Shown here piece after piece: positions 37,287 to 45,993 of a DNA stretch of 64,000 bases. The stretch is from the NCBI RefSeq assembly GCF_040361275.1, contig NZ_APNH01000001.1:620001-684000 (forward strand). Reading direction: 5' to 3'. This stretch comes from Salinisphaera sp. T31B1 (GTDB taxonomy: Bacteria > Pseudomonadota > Gammaproteobacteria > Nevskiales > Salinisphaeraceae). Positions within the stretch are counted from its first letter, which is position 1, and the number at the start of each line of letters is the position of its first letter. The position numbers and the translations under genes are program-made. Under the pieces are notes generated by a model. The model saw only the letters and a list, made by a program, of their open reading frames with translations. It searched no databases and was not told the DNA's origin.

Positions 37287-37730
37287 ATGAGCACGGTCGA
37301 TTTCCGATACCGGCTGCGCGTGCGCTACGGCGAGTGCGACGCCCAGCACGTGGTCTTCAATGCGCGTTATGCCGATTATGTCGACCTGGCCATGACCGAG
37401 TTCATGCGCGCAATCGGCCGCGACTACCGGGCGCTGCTGGCCCGTGGGCTGGACAATCAGGTGGTCAAACTCGCGCTCGAATGGGTCGCACCGGCCCGTT
37501 TCGACGAGGTGGTCGACGTCCAGGTTCGGTGTACGCAGGTCGGCCGGACGTCGTTCAACATGGCCTATTCCATCCGGCATGCGGCGACTGACCGGCCACT
37601 GTGCGACGCCCAGGCAGTCTACGTGATGATGGCCACTGAACCCTTCGCAAAGACACCGGTCCCAGACGATCTGCGGGCGGCACTCGTGGCCGGTGCGCCG
37701 GGCACGATGATCGACCACAGCGGCGGCTGA
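37287..37730 (+). CDS. Acyl-CoA thioesterase, 4HBT family
   Basis: The 147-residue protein has the hot-dog fold signature RYGECDAQHVVFNARYADYVDLAMTEF, in which the YGECD aspartate is catalytic in the 4-hydroxybenzoyl-CoA thioesterase group. A RTSFNMAYSIRH strand and an AVYVMMATEP strand follow. It should hydrolyse an acyl-CoA of unknown chain. The ATG at 37287 has no strong ribosome-binding site, and the ATG at 37266 seven codons upstream is an alternative. Confidence 0.88.
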   Translation: MSTVDFRYRLRVRYGECDAQHVVFNARYADYVDLAMTEFMRAIGRDYRALLARGLDNQVVKLALEWVAPARFDEVVDVQVRCTQVGRTSFNMAYSIRHAATDRPLCDAQAVYVMMATEPFAKTPVPDDLRAALVAGAPGTMIDHSGG

Positions 37731-37865
37731 AGCCTGGCGGCGCACGCGTGGTGCGGCTTGCAATGCCGGCCCACGACCATGATATTCATAGTGCGAGCGA
37801 TGCAGACGCCGAGCGACGGCGCCGGACGGCCGCCCGCAGGGGCGCTACGCAACGGAGGCATGGTC

Positions 37866-38135
37866 ATGGCAACCGGTTGGGCCCGTGAGGGCGCAGTACA
37901 GGAACAGATTGATTCGACCGTACAGGATGCGGTGGATCAGGCACGCCGACAGCTCGAAGGCGTCGGTGAGAGCCTGACCCATTGTGCCGAATGCGACGAA
38001 CCCATCCCCGAGGCGCGTCGCGAGGCGATCCAGGGTGTGCGGCTGTGTGTGAACTGTCAGGCGGAAGCCGACAAGCGCGCGGGCCATGGCGCCGGCTTCA
38101 ACCGGCGCGGCAGCAAGGACAGCCAGCTGCGCTGA
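37866..38135 (+). CDS. DksA/TraR-type C4 zinc finger protein (YbiI-like)
   Basis: The 89-residue protein has four zinc cysteines in HCAECDEPIPEARREA and VRLCVNCQAEADK near its middle, with a coiled-coil-like N-terminus (AVQEQIDSTVQDAVDQA). Length and layout match the short YbiI group and not the 150-residue DksA, and no acidic coiled-coil tip is evident. Function is unproven; a role in transcription is inferred from the family. A GGAGG site sits at the right distance from the ATG at 37866, and this chose the start over the ATG six bases earlier. Confidence 0.9.
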   Translation: MATGWAREGAVQEQIDSTVQDAVDQARRQLEGVGESLTHCAECDEPIPEARREAIQGVRLCVNCQAEADKRAGHGAGFNRRGSKDSQLR

Positions 38136-38147
38136 GTACGGGTTCGT

Positions 38148-38711
38148 TCAGACGCCAGGCCCGTTCCAAAGATCGGCTACGCCGCCGCGCGTGCCGAACA
38201 CCGGATCACGTTCGGGTGTGCGTACGGCCGCGATACGGGCGCGTGCGCCGCGATAGGCTTGCGCATCGTCGGTACGGCACAGATCCCAGTCCTGCTGGTC
38301 GGTCGGGTAGGCAGCGGTCAACTGAAAATCCGGGCTCGCTTGGTGCCGGCAGTGGCCGGTGCCGGCGGGCAAGATCAGTACGTCGCCTCGGCTCACCTCG
38401 ATGACCTGACCGGCCTCGCCGCCCAACTCAAGCAGGGCTCGGCCTGCGACCACGGCCAGCGTCTCGTGGGCGATCGCGTGGTAATGATGAAAATCGAACA
38501 CGCCGCCCCGCCATTGAGCCGGCCAGCCGTGCGCCGCGAACACGGTATCGAAGATATCGCCCAGCGCGGCGATATCGGGTATTGAACCCGGCCGATGCAC
38601 GATCACCGGCAGGGCGCTGTTCGGCGTCCGGCCATCGTCGTAGAAACGCCAGGTTCGATGCGTCGCGCCCGCGCCGAACATCCGCGCGATATGTCGGGCC
38701 GCATCGGTCAT
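38148..38711 (-). CDS. Cupin-domain protein (YjlB type)
   Basis: The 187-residue protein contains a cupin barrel: a FDFHHYHAIAHETLAVVAG stretch supplies the metal-type histidines and the glutamate, and RGDVLILPAGTGHCRH the second motif. The domain sits in a longer shell with an N-terminal RTWRFYDDG strand. The Bacillus YjlB family has this layout; no biochemical function is established. It is convergent with the zinc-finger gene, 12 bases away. Confidence 0.85.
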   Translation of the reverse strand: MTDAARHIARMFGAGATHRTWRFYDDGRTPNSALPVIVHRPGSIPDIAALGDIFDTVFAAHGWPAQWRGGVFDFHHYHAIAHETLAVVAGRALLELGGEAGQVIEVSRGDVLILPAGTGHCRHQASPDFQLTAAYPTDQQDWDLCRTDDAQAYRGARARIAAVRTPERDPVFGTRGGVADLWNGPGV

Positions 38712-38726
38712 GGGGCGACAGCGTGC

Positions 38727-39206
38727 CTAGATGCTGTACAGCGGGCCGGCGTGTGCCGGCTCCAGCCGGATGACGCCGTCGGTCATCCAGCAGCCTCGAC
38801 AGGGCGGGCCTGGCTGGCGCGAGAGCAAGAAGACATAGGCACTTTGCCGGCCGTCGGGCTGGGTCAGTTCGGCCAGGATACGGGCGCGGTCGTTGTCCAC
38901 AATCTGAGGCGTGATACGGGCCGAGACATGAGTGAGCATGTCGGCATAGCGGCGTTCAAGCATATCGGCGAAAGCCGTGGGCGCACCGATCGCAGCGCGG
39001 TTGGCCGGCGAGGCATAGCGATAGGCGGCGGCGGTGTCGCCGTCGCGCAGTGCGGCCAGCTGAGCGCGCACCACCGCCGACGGTGACAGCGAGGCATCCG
39101 GGCCGGCAGCGCCGGCGACCGGGGCCATCGCGCCGGCCAGGGCGATCAGCACGGCCCAGACAACCGTGGCCCGGACAGGGTGTCCGCGTGGGTAACGATT
39201 CGGCAT
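38727..39206 (-). CDS. DUF4864-type secreted protein
   Basis: The 159-residue protein has a signal peptide (VVWAVLIALAGAMAPVAGAAG) and a mature NTF2-like region: AVVRAQLAALRDGDTAAAYRYASPANRA with MLERRYADMLTH following. This match to DUF4864 is from memory of the pattern. The two cysteines in GPPCRGCWMTDG near the end may form a disulfide or bind a metal. It lies 15 bases from the cupin gene on the same strand, likely in the same transcript. The function is unknown. Confidence 0.75.
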   Translation of the reverse strand: MPNRYPRGHPVRATVVWAVLIALAGAMAPVAGAAGPDASLSPSAVVRAQLAALRDGDTAAAYRYASPANRAAIGAPTAFADMLERRYADMLTHVSARITPQIVDNDRARILAELTQPDGRQSAYVFLLSRQPGPPCRGCWMTDGVIRLEPAHAGPLYSI

Positions 39207-39272
39207 GGCAGTCTCGATATCGCGGAATACGGTTTATCCATCATTGCGCGATCGGTGCACGCGCGCCAGCGG

Positions 39273-40367
39273 TCAGGGCCGATCGGGGTGCGGCGTATCG
39301 GCGCCGGTCTCGTGCGACGCGCCCGGCGGGTTCTGCGGGTCGGGCACGCCGCGCCGGATCGCCTGCGAGAAATCCTCACTGGCATGGCCGTTCACGTCCG
39401 AGGCAAGCGCACGATCGTTGATATACCCGAGCCGGTGCAGTTCGGCGAACGGCCGGCGCGTGTCGAGCGCGCCGAGGTCGTAGATATAGTCGGGCAGATA
39501 GCCTGACAGGATCAGCCGCACATCCCACGGCAGCCCTGGCACGATTCGCTTGACCATGTCGTAGACAATGGTGGTGCAATTGGAGGTGAGCGTGTTGTAG
39601 AACCGCGGACGGCGCTGAAGCTGCTGTGCCTCGTCGACATAGGCGGCGAACAGGCTGCGACGTTCGGCGGCCGGCATGGCGACTCGATACAGATAGACCT
39701 GCTCGCCACGTACGTTCGAGCGGGTACGCACGATATCGCGCTCGTCGGCGGCCACCAGCACCAGTTCGGATTCCTTGAAGAAGTCAGCGATCGGCGAGAA
39801 CTGCTGGCCGCGGGTGCGGCGTACCTCGACCGAGAACACCAGATAACGGCCGTCGGCAAAGCCGAAGCTGACGAGCGTATGGGCGATCTTCGGCCCCATC
39901 CAGTAGGAGACCACCAGATCGACCGATGTCAGCTGCGACAGATCGTATTGACGCGATTCCCAGCGCGCGGTGAAATCCTCGCGGCTGCTGTGCCAGGCGA
40001 AATTGCGGACATTGTCGAGCGTGACGATGTCGCCGGTGATACGAGCGTCCAGCAGACGCGCCACGTCCGGCGCCCAGTTCTTGTCCTGGCGCGGCGTGAT
40101 CGTACTCCACCAGACGAACACCCCGGCGAAGGTCAGCGCGAATACTGCCAGGGCCCATAGACGCGCGGCGGCATGGCCAGGTACGCACAGGCTGGCGAGC
40201 ACCGCCAGCCCGAGCAGGCTCCAGCCGATCACGAGGATCAGCGTCGCTGCCAGTGTGTCCGGGCCGCGAAACCACAGTGCCAGCCCGCCCCAGGCCGCCG
40301 CGGCGGCGATGATCAGGGCCAGCGGGCCGCGCCAGGCCAGGCTCAGCAGTAGATCGGGCATGGGCAC
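39273..40367 (-). CDS. Lnb_N/DUF4105 membrane protein
   Basis: The 364-residue protein has three N-terminal transmembrane helices (about residues 7-33, 38-62 and 68-86) followed by a periplasmic domain of the DUF4105 type, now named Lnb_N after a lipoprotein N-acyltransferase domain. Key segments are RNFAWHSSREDFTARW, a conserved HTLVSFGFADGRYLV histidine and the cysteine in YNTLTSNCTT near residue 255. The layout suggests a thiol-dependent acyltransfer or peptidase-like activity at the inner membrane's outer face. Whether this one acts on lipoproteins is inference. It is on the same strand as the OpgD gene, 88 bases away. Confidence 0.8.
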   Translation of the reverse strand: MPMPDLLLSLAWRGPLALIIAAAAAWGGLALWFRGPDTLAATLILVIGWSLLGLAVLASLCVPGHAAARLWALAVFALTFAGVFVWWSTITPRQDKNWAPDVARLLDARITGDIVTLDNVRNFAWHSSREDFTARWESRQYDLSQLTSVDLVVSYWMGPKIAHTLVSFGFADGRYLVFSVEVRRTRGQQFSPIADFFKESELVLVAADERDIVRTRSNVRGEQVYLYRVAMPAAERRSLFAAYVDEAQQLQRRPRFYNTLTSNCTTIVYDMVKRIVPGLPWDVRLILSGYLPDYIYDLGALDTRRPFAELHRLGYINDRALASDVNGHASEDFSQAIRRGVPDPQNPPGASHETGADTPHPDRP

Positions 40368-40455
40368 GGCGCAGGACGATGCGCCGGCACGATGCAGTGG
40401 GCGACGATAGCGAGCATGGCCGGCATGCTAGCCGACCGAGACGGCCCTGTCGCGC

Positions 40456-42084
40456 TCAGGGTTCGGGAGAATCCCGGTAGTGGCGTTCGTTGGCCTTGGG
40501 CGGTACCCACTGGTAAAGCCAGGTCTCGGTGAGTGCGCGATCACCGCTGCGCAGGTACAGACGGATCGATACCGATTCGTCCGAGCGGTTTTCCGGCTCC
40601 CAGTCGAAGATCGCCCGGTAGCCCTGGATCGGCTCGAAACGACGGATCTGGACCATGCCGAGCTTGCCTCGCGAGACTTCCACTTGGGCCGAGATCGGCG
40701 TGTCCGCGGGCAGGCTGGCCAGCGGCTCGCCGACGAAATCCACTGCGAAGCGGCGCGCGTAGCTCTCCGGCGCCTTCTCTCCGGGAATCCAGCCTTCGGG
40801 GACGTTGCCCATGCCCGACCAGGTCTTTTCGACCTGTGCGAGCGTGGGCGAGACCGGCGGCAGCGGCCACCAGTAGAGCTTGTAGCCATAGGACAGATGC
40901 GCGCCGGCAGTGACCGGATCGTCCGGCACCCAGAACGCGCCGATGTTGTCGACGGTTTCGCCGACGGTCGGCAGCTCGAGCAGGGCGATCTGTCCGGCTC
41001 CCCACTCGCCGGTCGGCTCGACCCACAGACTCGGCCGGCGGTTGTACCAAGCCACATCGTCGCGGTAGTTGTCGAACTCGTGGTCGTGCTGGACCAGACC
41101 GAAACCGCGCGGATTGGTATCGGTAAAGGCGTTGTACTGAAGCGAGCGCGGGTTGAACAGCGGCCGGCAGACCCATTCTCCGTTGCCGCGCCACATCTCC
41201 AAGCGGTCGGAGTCGTGGACCTGCGGATGAATGGTATCCACGGCCTGCGGCTGGCTCGTGCCCTTGAGGAACATGCTCGTCATCGGTGCGATGCCCAGGC
41301 GCTCGATACCGGTGCGCGTATACAGATCCATGGTGACGTCCATGGTCGTGCCCTGATCGCCCCAGCCGATATCGAACCGGTAGGCGCCGGCGAGGCTGGG
41401 CGAATCCAGCAGCGCGTAGACCGTCACCGCGTCATCGCCGTCGCCGGGATGGACGAACCAGAAATCGGTGAAATCCGGGAACTCCTCCGGCCGGTCGAGG
41501 CCGATATCCACGGCCACGCCCCGGGCAGACAGGCCGTACTGCTTGTTGCGATCGATCGCCCGGAAATAGCTGGCACCGAGAAAGGCCGCCACCTCCTGGA
41601 TCGGGCTCTGCTCGCCGTTGACGGCCAGGCGAAAGCCGGCAAAGCCCAGGTCCTGGCCGGCCAGCGTGGCCGGATCGACGCCGCTGCTGTCGTAGTTGAA
41701 CAGCTCGGGACGGAAATGGATACGACGCGAGCGGCCGTTTTCATCCACGGCATGCATGGCCACCGGCTGGTTGAACTGCATGCCGACATGAAAGAAATGG
41801 ATACGCAGATCGGTCGCCGAATCGCCGTTCCAGAGCGCATGGCCACGGTCGTACTGGATCTTCTGATAATCCAGCGGTGCCAGCTTGGCCAGTGAATCGG
41901 GTAGCTGTTCGGCGCGGGAAACGTAGGGCTTGCCTGCCAGCTCGCGCGCGTGCTGCTTGAGCCAGTCGAAATCGAAATGCGGGTTGTCGGTTTCGCCCTC
42001 GATCATGCGGGCCAGGGCGGGCAGCGTCGGTAGCCCGAAGGTCGCCAGCGCACACGACGCCTTCAGCAGGGTCCGTCGATTCAT
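40456..42084 (-). CDS. opgD: Glucan biosynthesis protein OpgD (MdoD)
   Basis: The 542-residue protein starts with a twin-arginine-like signal (MNRRTLLKASCALATFG). It has the OpgG/OpgD domain layout: HFDFDWLKQHARELAGKPY, IQYDRGHALW, the FVHPGDGDDAVTVYALLDS strand and the RPSLWVEPTGEWGAG segment. OpgD shapes the length and branching of periplasmic osmoregulated glucans. The twin-arginine motif distinguishes it from the Sec-exported OpgG. No opgH is in the window. The start is set by the signal; the upstream in-frame codons lack such features. Confidence 0.93.
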   Translation of the reverse strand: MNRRTLLKASCALATFGLPTLPALARMIEGETDNPHFDFDWLKQHARELAGKPYVSRAEQLPDSLAKLAPLDYQKIQYDRGHALWNGDSATDLRIHFFHVGMQFNQPVAMHAVDENGRSRRIHFRPELFNYDSSGVDPATLAGQDLGFAGFRLAVNGEQSPIQEVAAFLGASYFRAIDRNKQYGLSARGVAVDIGLDRPEEFPDFTDFWFVHPGDGDDAVTVYALLDSPSLAGAYRFDIGWGDQGTTMDVTMDLYTRTGIERLGIAPMTSMFLKGTSQPQAVDTIHPQVHDSDRLEMWRGNGEWVCRPLFNPRSLQYNAFTDTNPRGFGLVQHDHEFDNYRDDVAWYNRRPSLWVEPTGEWGAGQIALLELPTVGETVDNIGAFWVPDDPVTAGAHLSYGYKLYWWPLPPVSPTLAQVEKTWSGMGNVPEGWIPGEKAPESYARRFAVDFVGEPLASLPADTPISAQVEVSRGKLGMVQIRRFEPIQGYRAIFDWEPENRSDESVSIRLYLRSGDRALTETWLYQWVPPKANERHYRDSPEP

Positions 42085-42285
42085 GGTCAGGCCTTGATGG
42101 AATTCAGCGTTGAGACAGGTCCGGCCGACAAGGGTTCCACGCCTGCGCGGCGAATGCCAGCGCTGGTCCTGTGCCCGACGCTGGCCCGTGCACGCGGGCC
42201 GGGCGAAGCGCAATCGTGGCGCACCCCCGGCCTGTGGTATCGGTGCGTCGCCCCCCTGCAGCGGGCAACGTCTCGGATCCGGCGC

Positions 42286-43101
42286 CTAGCCGGCCGGGTT
42301 GCGCGTCGGCGAGGTGCGGCCGTGGGTCATGTACAGCGCAAGGCCCGTGAACAACAGACCGCCCACGAGGTTGCCGAGCACCACCGGGATCTCGTTCCAC
42401 AGCCACCAGTCGCCCACCGTGAAATTGCCGCCCATGAGCAGACCGAGTGGAAACAGATACATGTTGACCACGGCATGCTCGAACACCAGCCCGAAGAACA
42501 TCGCGATCGGCATCCACATCGCGATCACCTTGCCGGCGACCGAACTGGACAGCATCGCGCCGACCACGCCCAGGCAGACGAACCAGTTGCAGAGCATGCC
42601 GCGCACGAACACTTCGATCAGACCGGCAAACCCGGCTTCCTTGAAGCCGACCGAACGCGCTTCGGCGGCATGCGCGAACGCCTGGCCGACGTCGTTGGGC
42701 GCGGCCGAGAACGCGTGGGTCAGAGTCACCCCGATCATGATCGCGACCATCACCGAACCGATCAGGTTGCCGACGAACACCAGCGCCCAGTTGCGCAGCA
42801 AACCACCGAAATGGCAGCCGCGACGTCTGTCCAGCAGGGCCAGGGGGACGAGCGCGAACACGCCGGTGACCAGATCGAAGCCCATCAGATTGAGAATCGC
42901 GAACCCCACCGGAAAGATCAGGGCGCCGACCATCGGGATGCCGGTCTGGACCGCCGCGGTCACCGCGAAGCATACGGCCACCGCGAGCACCGCACCCGCC
43001 ATGATGGCGCGAATGAGCACATCCCGGGTGCCCATGAAGATCTTGGTTTCGCCGGCGTCCACCATCTTCCGGGTGAAATCGGCAGGTGAGAGATAGTCCA
43101 T
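42286..43101 (-). CDS. Formate/nitrite transporter (FNT) family channel
   Basis: The 271-residue protein has six helices of the FocA/NirC family. It includes a KIFMGTRDVLIRAIMAGAVL first helix, an LGNLIGS-like FVGNLIGSVMV segment, a NWFVCLGVVGAM segment near residue 170 that fits the conserved NxxxxLA-type helix, and a FGLVFEHAVVNMYLFPLG segment with the pore-region histidine. It conducts formate, nitrite or related anions. The ATG at 43101 follows a perfect GGAGGG site. No formate or nitrite enzyme is adjacent, so the substrate is open. Confidence 0.93.
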   Translation of the reverse strand: MDYLSPADFTRKMVDAGETKIFMGTRDVLIRAIMAGAVLAVAVCFAVTAAVQTGIPMVGALIFPVGFAILNLMGFDLVTGVFALVPLALLDRRRGCHFGGLLRNWALVFVGNLIGSVMVAIMIGVTLTHAFSAAPNDVGQAFAHAAEARSVGFKEAGFAGLIEVFVRGMLCNWFVCLGVVGAMLSSSVAGKVIAMWMPIAMFFGLVFEHAVVNMYLFPLGLLMGGNFTVGDWWLWNEIPVVLGNLVGGLLFTGLALYMTHGRTSPTRNPAG

Positions 43102-43312
43102 GATGCCCTCCTGGTTCGCTGAATGCCGGGTGCGTCGCCGCGTGGCATATGTCGTGCGCAGCGACTGCCGGCTGGGACGACGGTCGTGCACATGGCGAAG
43201 CACAGGCTGTGCCAATCCTTGCGGCACGGCGACTTGCGATCGGGGTGACGGCCGGCCCGGGCCGTGAAGTCGGCGCCTGCACGCTAGCGGTGCAGGCCGG
43301 CGCTCGGCGTGC

Positions 43313-43804
43313 TCAGGCTTCGAAGCCGCCCAGGAATGCCTCGGCTTCATTCTGCAGTTCGGTACGCAGTTCGATCATGCGCCGGGCATAGGCATTGAGC
43401 TGGCGGGCGTGCTCGGTGTCGGGTACGAAAGGCTCGATCGGCAGGGGTTTGCCGGCATCGTCCACGGCCACGAACACCAGGATGCAATGGGTGGTGTATC
43501 GACGCTCCGCATCGCGGGGGTTGCGTGCATGCACGCTCACCGAAATATGCATGCTGGTGCGCCCGGTGTGCATGAGCTCGGCGCGCAGTTCCACCAGATC
43601 GCCTACGTTGATCGGGCGCAGGAAACGAATGCCACCCACATAAGCGGTTACGCAGTAGCTCGACGACCAGTTGGCAGCACAGGTGTAGCCGGCGTGGTCG
43701 ATCCACTTCATCACGTTGCCGCCGTGTACCTTGCCACCGAAGTTGACATCGGACGGCTCGGCGAGGAATCGCAGCGTGATGTGGCTGGCGGGCGTTGCGC
43801 TCAT
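43313..43804 (-). CDS. Acyl-CoA thioesterase (hot-dog fold, YciA/BACH type)
   Basis: The 163-residue protein has LRFLAEPSDVNFGGKVHGGNVMKWIDHAGY, the family's core with the GGxVHGG loop, then a FLRPINVGDLVELRAELMHTG strand and a C-terminal helix. These features match the hexameric YciA/acyl-CoA hydrolase group that cleaves CoA thioesters of fatty acids. It starts at the ATG at 43804 and is divergent from the GST gene. It is independent of the 4HBT enzyme at 37287. Confidence 0.9.
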   Translation of the reverse strand: MSATPASHITLRFLAEPSDVNFGGKVHGGNVMKWIDHAGYTCAANWSSSYCVTAYVGGIRFLRPINVGDLVELRAELMHTGRTSMHISVSVHARNPRDAERRYTTHCILVFVAVDDAGKPLPIEPFVPDTEHARQLNAYARRMIELRTELQNEAEAFLGGFEA

Positions 43805-43900
43805 GACAGACAGAACCAGGGAATGGCCGCCCAGTCTAGCCTGCGCCGGCTCGTCAGGTCAGGCTAGACTGGCGATCCGGTTCACCCGCTTGGTCCTGTC

Positions 43901-44476
43901 ATGAAACTTCTCGGCTCCGGCACCTCGCCATTCGTGCGTCGTATCCGCCTGCTTCTGGGCGATACCGACTACGAGTTCGACAGTCTCGATATCTACGGCG
44001 CGGATCGAGACGTACTGCGTAAGCGCAACCCCGCGCTCAAGATTCCCATGCTGATCGACGGCGATCAGTCGATCTTCGATTCGCGCGTGATCGCACGCTA
44101 TCTCACCGCGAAGATGGGGCTGACGCCGCTGAGTTGGGCGCAGGAGAACCAGCTCACGCTGGTGGACGCGGTCAACGATTCCGGCGTCACGCTGGCGCTG
44201 TCCAAGCGCTCGGGCATCGATATCGACCAGGGCGCGATGTTCTACGACCTGCAACGCGAACGCATCCGGATGTCGATCGATGCGCTGGCCGAACAGGCCG
44301 GTGCCGGCGCGTTCGACGAATGGCATTACCCGGCCATCTGTGTGTACTGTTTGGTCGACTGGATGGAACTGCGCAATCTGTTCGATTTCAGCGAGCATCC
44401 TGCGTTGCTGGCTGTTCGCGAGCGTCACGCGGATCGGCCGATGGTCGCCGAGACCGACCCGCGTCGGGCCGGCTGA
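43901..44476 (+). CDS. Glutathione S-transferase family protein
   Basis: The 191-residue protein has a thioredoxin-fold start MKLLGSGTSPFVRRIRLLLG with the conserved serine, a LKIPMLIDGDQSIFDSRVIARYL glutathione segment (cis-proline, DS pair) and a helical C-terminal domain. It is shorter than typical 205-residue GSTs. Conjugation or peroxidase activity is expected, with unknown co-substrate. It is followed 40 bases later by a PNPOx-like gene on the same strand, so the two may be co-transcribed. Confidence 0.88.
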   Translation: MKLLGSGTSPFVRRIRLLLGDTDYEFDSLDIYGADRDVLRKRNPALKIPMLIDGDQSIFDSRVIARYLTAKMGLTPLSWAQENQLTLVDAVNDSGVTLALSKRSGIDIDQGAMFYDLQRERIRMSIDALAEQAGAGAFDEWHYPAICVYCLVDWMELRNLFDFSEHPALLAVRERHADRPMVAETDPRRAG

Positions 44477-44516
44477 AGGCGCTGAATCTTACCCCTGCGC
44501 AACACCTGAGGCTGCC

Positions 44517-45176
44517 ATGAGCCGACTCTACGACGACGCCCACCGGGCGCTACAGGATGTCTTCGGCAGCCGCGCGCTTGCCGATCGAATCGAAGACGTG
44601 GCGATGAGCACGACGGTCGACGATCAAGCGCAGGCGTTCATCGAGTCGCGCGATCTGTTCTTTCTGAGCAGTCTGGATGCAGCCGGCCGGCCCACGGTGT
44701 CCTACAAGGGTGGGCCGCGCGGTGTGGTGCGAGTCGTCGATGAGCAGACGCTGGCATTTCCCAATTACGACGGCAACGGCATGTATCTGTCGATGGGCAA
44801 TGCCCGGGCTCGGGCCGAGGTCGGGCTGTTGTTCATCGACTTCGAAACGCCGCACCGTCTGCGGGTACAGGGTCGGGCCGAGGTCAGCCGGGACGATCCG
44901 CTGATGGAAACCTTCCCCGAGGCGGATCTGCTGGTCCGCGTGCATATCCACGAACTCTGGCAGAACTGTCCGCGTTATATTCATCGATACCGGCGAGTGG
45001 CCGACTCGCGCTATGTGCCGACCCCGGGACAGACGACGCCGCTGGCCGGGTGGAAACGTATCGAGGGCCTGCAGGACGTGCTCGACGCCGAGGATCGGTC
45101 ACGGGCCGAGGCGGCCGGCCGGATTAGCGAAGACACCTGGATCGACCAGATCAAGCGCGGCGATCCTGAAGCCTGA
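44517..45176 (+). CDS. PNPOx-like flavin-binding protein
   Basis: The 219-residue protein has a split-barrel flavin core: FFLSSLDAAGRPTVSYKGG, LAFPNYDGNGMYLSMGNARA, and a GLLFIDFETPHRLRVQGRAEV stretch. This is the pyridoxamine 5'-phosphate oxidase-like fold, but the PNPOx catalytic set is not evident, so it is not a second PdxH. Related proteins bind FMN or F420-like cofactors and reduce small molecules. The helix at the C-terminus (KRIEGLQDVLDAEDRSRAEAAG) is unusual in amphipathic charge. Confidence 0.85.
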   Translation: MSRLYDDAHRALQDVFGSRALADRIEDVAMSTTVDDQAQAFIESRDLFFLSSLDAAGRPTVSYKGGPRGVVRVVDEQTLAFPNYDGNGMYLSMGNARARAEVGLLFIDFETPHRLRVQGRAEVSRDDPLMETFPEADLLVRVHIHELWQNCPRYIHRYRRVADSRYVPTPGQTTPLAGWKRIEGLQDVLDAEDRSRAEAAGRISEDTWIDQIKRGDPEA

Positions 45177-45214
45177 TGCGTGCAAGCCGCTGATTCAAAG
45201 CGGTTCCACATGGA

Positions 45215-45604
45215 TCATGGGGCCGAATCCTCGGCTTCGACCGGGCCTAGCGCCGTGCCGAGCTGTACCGATGCGTCATGTTTGTCGTATACACAGATCA
45301 GCTGGCTGCGACGTTCGGCCCGCTCGGCCACGCCGTCGATGAGCGCCAGCCCGTAGTCGGCCGAGCCGAACGGATCGACCCGAACCCGGATATCGCTCAG
45401 ATGCGGCTGGGCGGCGGCCGTACAGCGGTTTTCGACATCGGCACGAAAGCTCTCCCAGGCCGCCTCGCTCGAGGCATGGGCCGTAGAGACGACAGGCTCG
45501 GCCAGTATGAGCGCGAACAGGGCGAAACATCGCCGTCGGCCAGCGGTGCGGTGGCGGTGACCGCAGGGCCGGGCGTACACATTCGAGCGTCTGGACATGG
45601 ACAA
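45215..45604 (-). CDS. Secreted hypothetical protein with two cysteines
   Basis: The 129-residue protein has an arginine-rich N-terminus and a hydrophobic segment (CFALFALILAEPVVSTAHA), consistent with a signal peptide. The mature part, WESFRADVENRCTAAAQPHL followed by GSADYGLALIDG and SQLICVYDKHD, has two cysteines that may pair. I do not recognise a family. It is close to the DUF3301 gene on the same strand. Confidence 0.6.
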   Translation of the reverse strand: MSMSRRSNVYARPCGHRHRTAGRRRCFALFALILAEPVVSTAHASSEAAWESFRADVENRCTAAAQPHLSDIRVRVDPFGSADYGLALIDGVAERAERRSQLICVYDKHDASVQLGTALGPVEAEDSAP

Positions 45605-45670
45605 AACCTCCGCGGTCAGTGTCGACCGAGGATCGGTGCGTTCACCCGTCGGCTGGCTGAACGGAGTCGC

Positions 45671-45976
45671 TCATATCGGGTATGGATCGAGCTGGACATG
45701 AGCCAGTCGCTCGGCATGCATCTCGATTTCACCCGCATAACGACGATCGCCGCGCCGATAGAACTCGAAGCCGTAGCGGCGCTTGAGACAGATCTGGCCG
45801 CGTTCGTCGCGACCCAGACGAATACCCTTGAACGCGAGCTCGTCGATGAAGCTCACTTCGGCGGCTTCACAGGCCTCGAGCGCGGCGCGGCGGGCTCTGG
45901 CCTTGGCCCCCATGGATTGCCACCACAACAGTGCAAGCACGGCCAGACCGAGCAGCCAGGGAAAGAACTCGAACAT
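45671..45976 (-). CDS. DUF3301 membrane-anchored protein
   Basis: The 101-residue protein starts with a helix (FEFFPWLLGLAVLALLWWQSMGA) that anchors it to the inner membrane. A small soluble domain follows with CEAAEVSFIDELAFKGIRLGRD and RYGFEFYRRGDRRYAGEIEM. The pattern matches DUF3301, small conserved proteobacterial proteins of unknown function. ATG at 45976 is chosen over a longer in-frame start. It lies 17 bases from the alpha-hydroxy-acid oxidase gene. Confidence 0.8.
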   Translation of the reverse strand: MFEFFPWLLGLAVLALLWWQSMGAKARARRAALEACEAAEVSFIDELAFKGIRLGRDERGQICLKRRYGFEFYRRGDRRYAGEIEMHAERLAHVQLDPYPI

Positions 45977-45993
45977 GTCGTCCGGCCTCGCGC

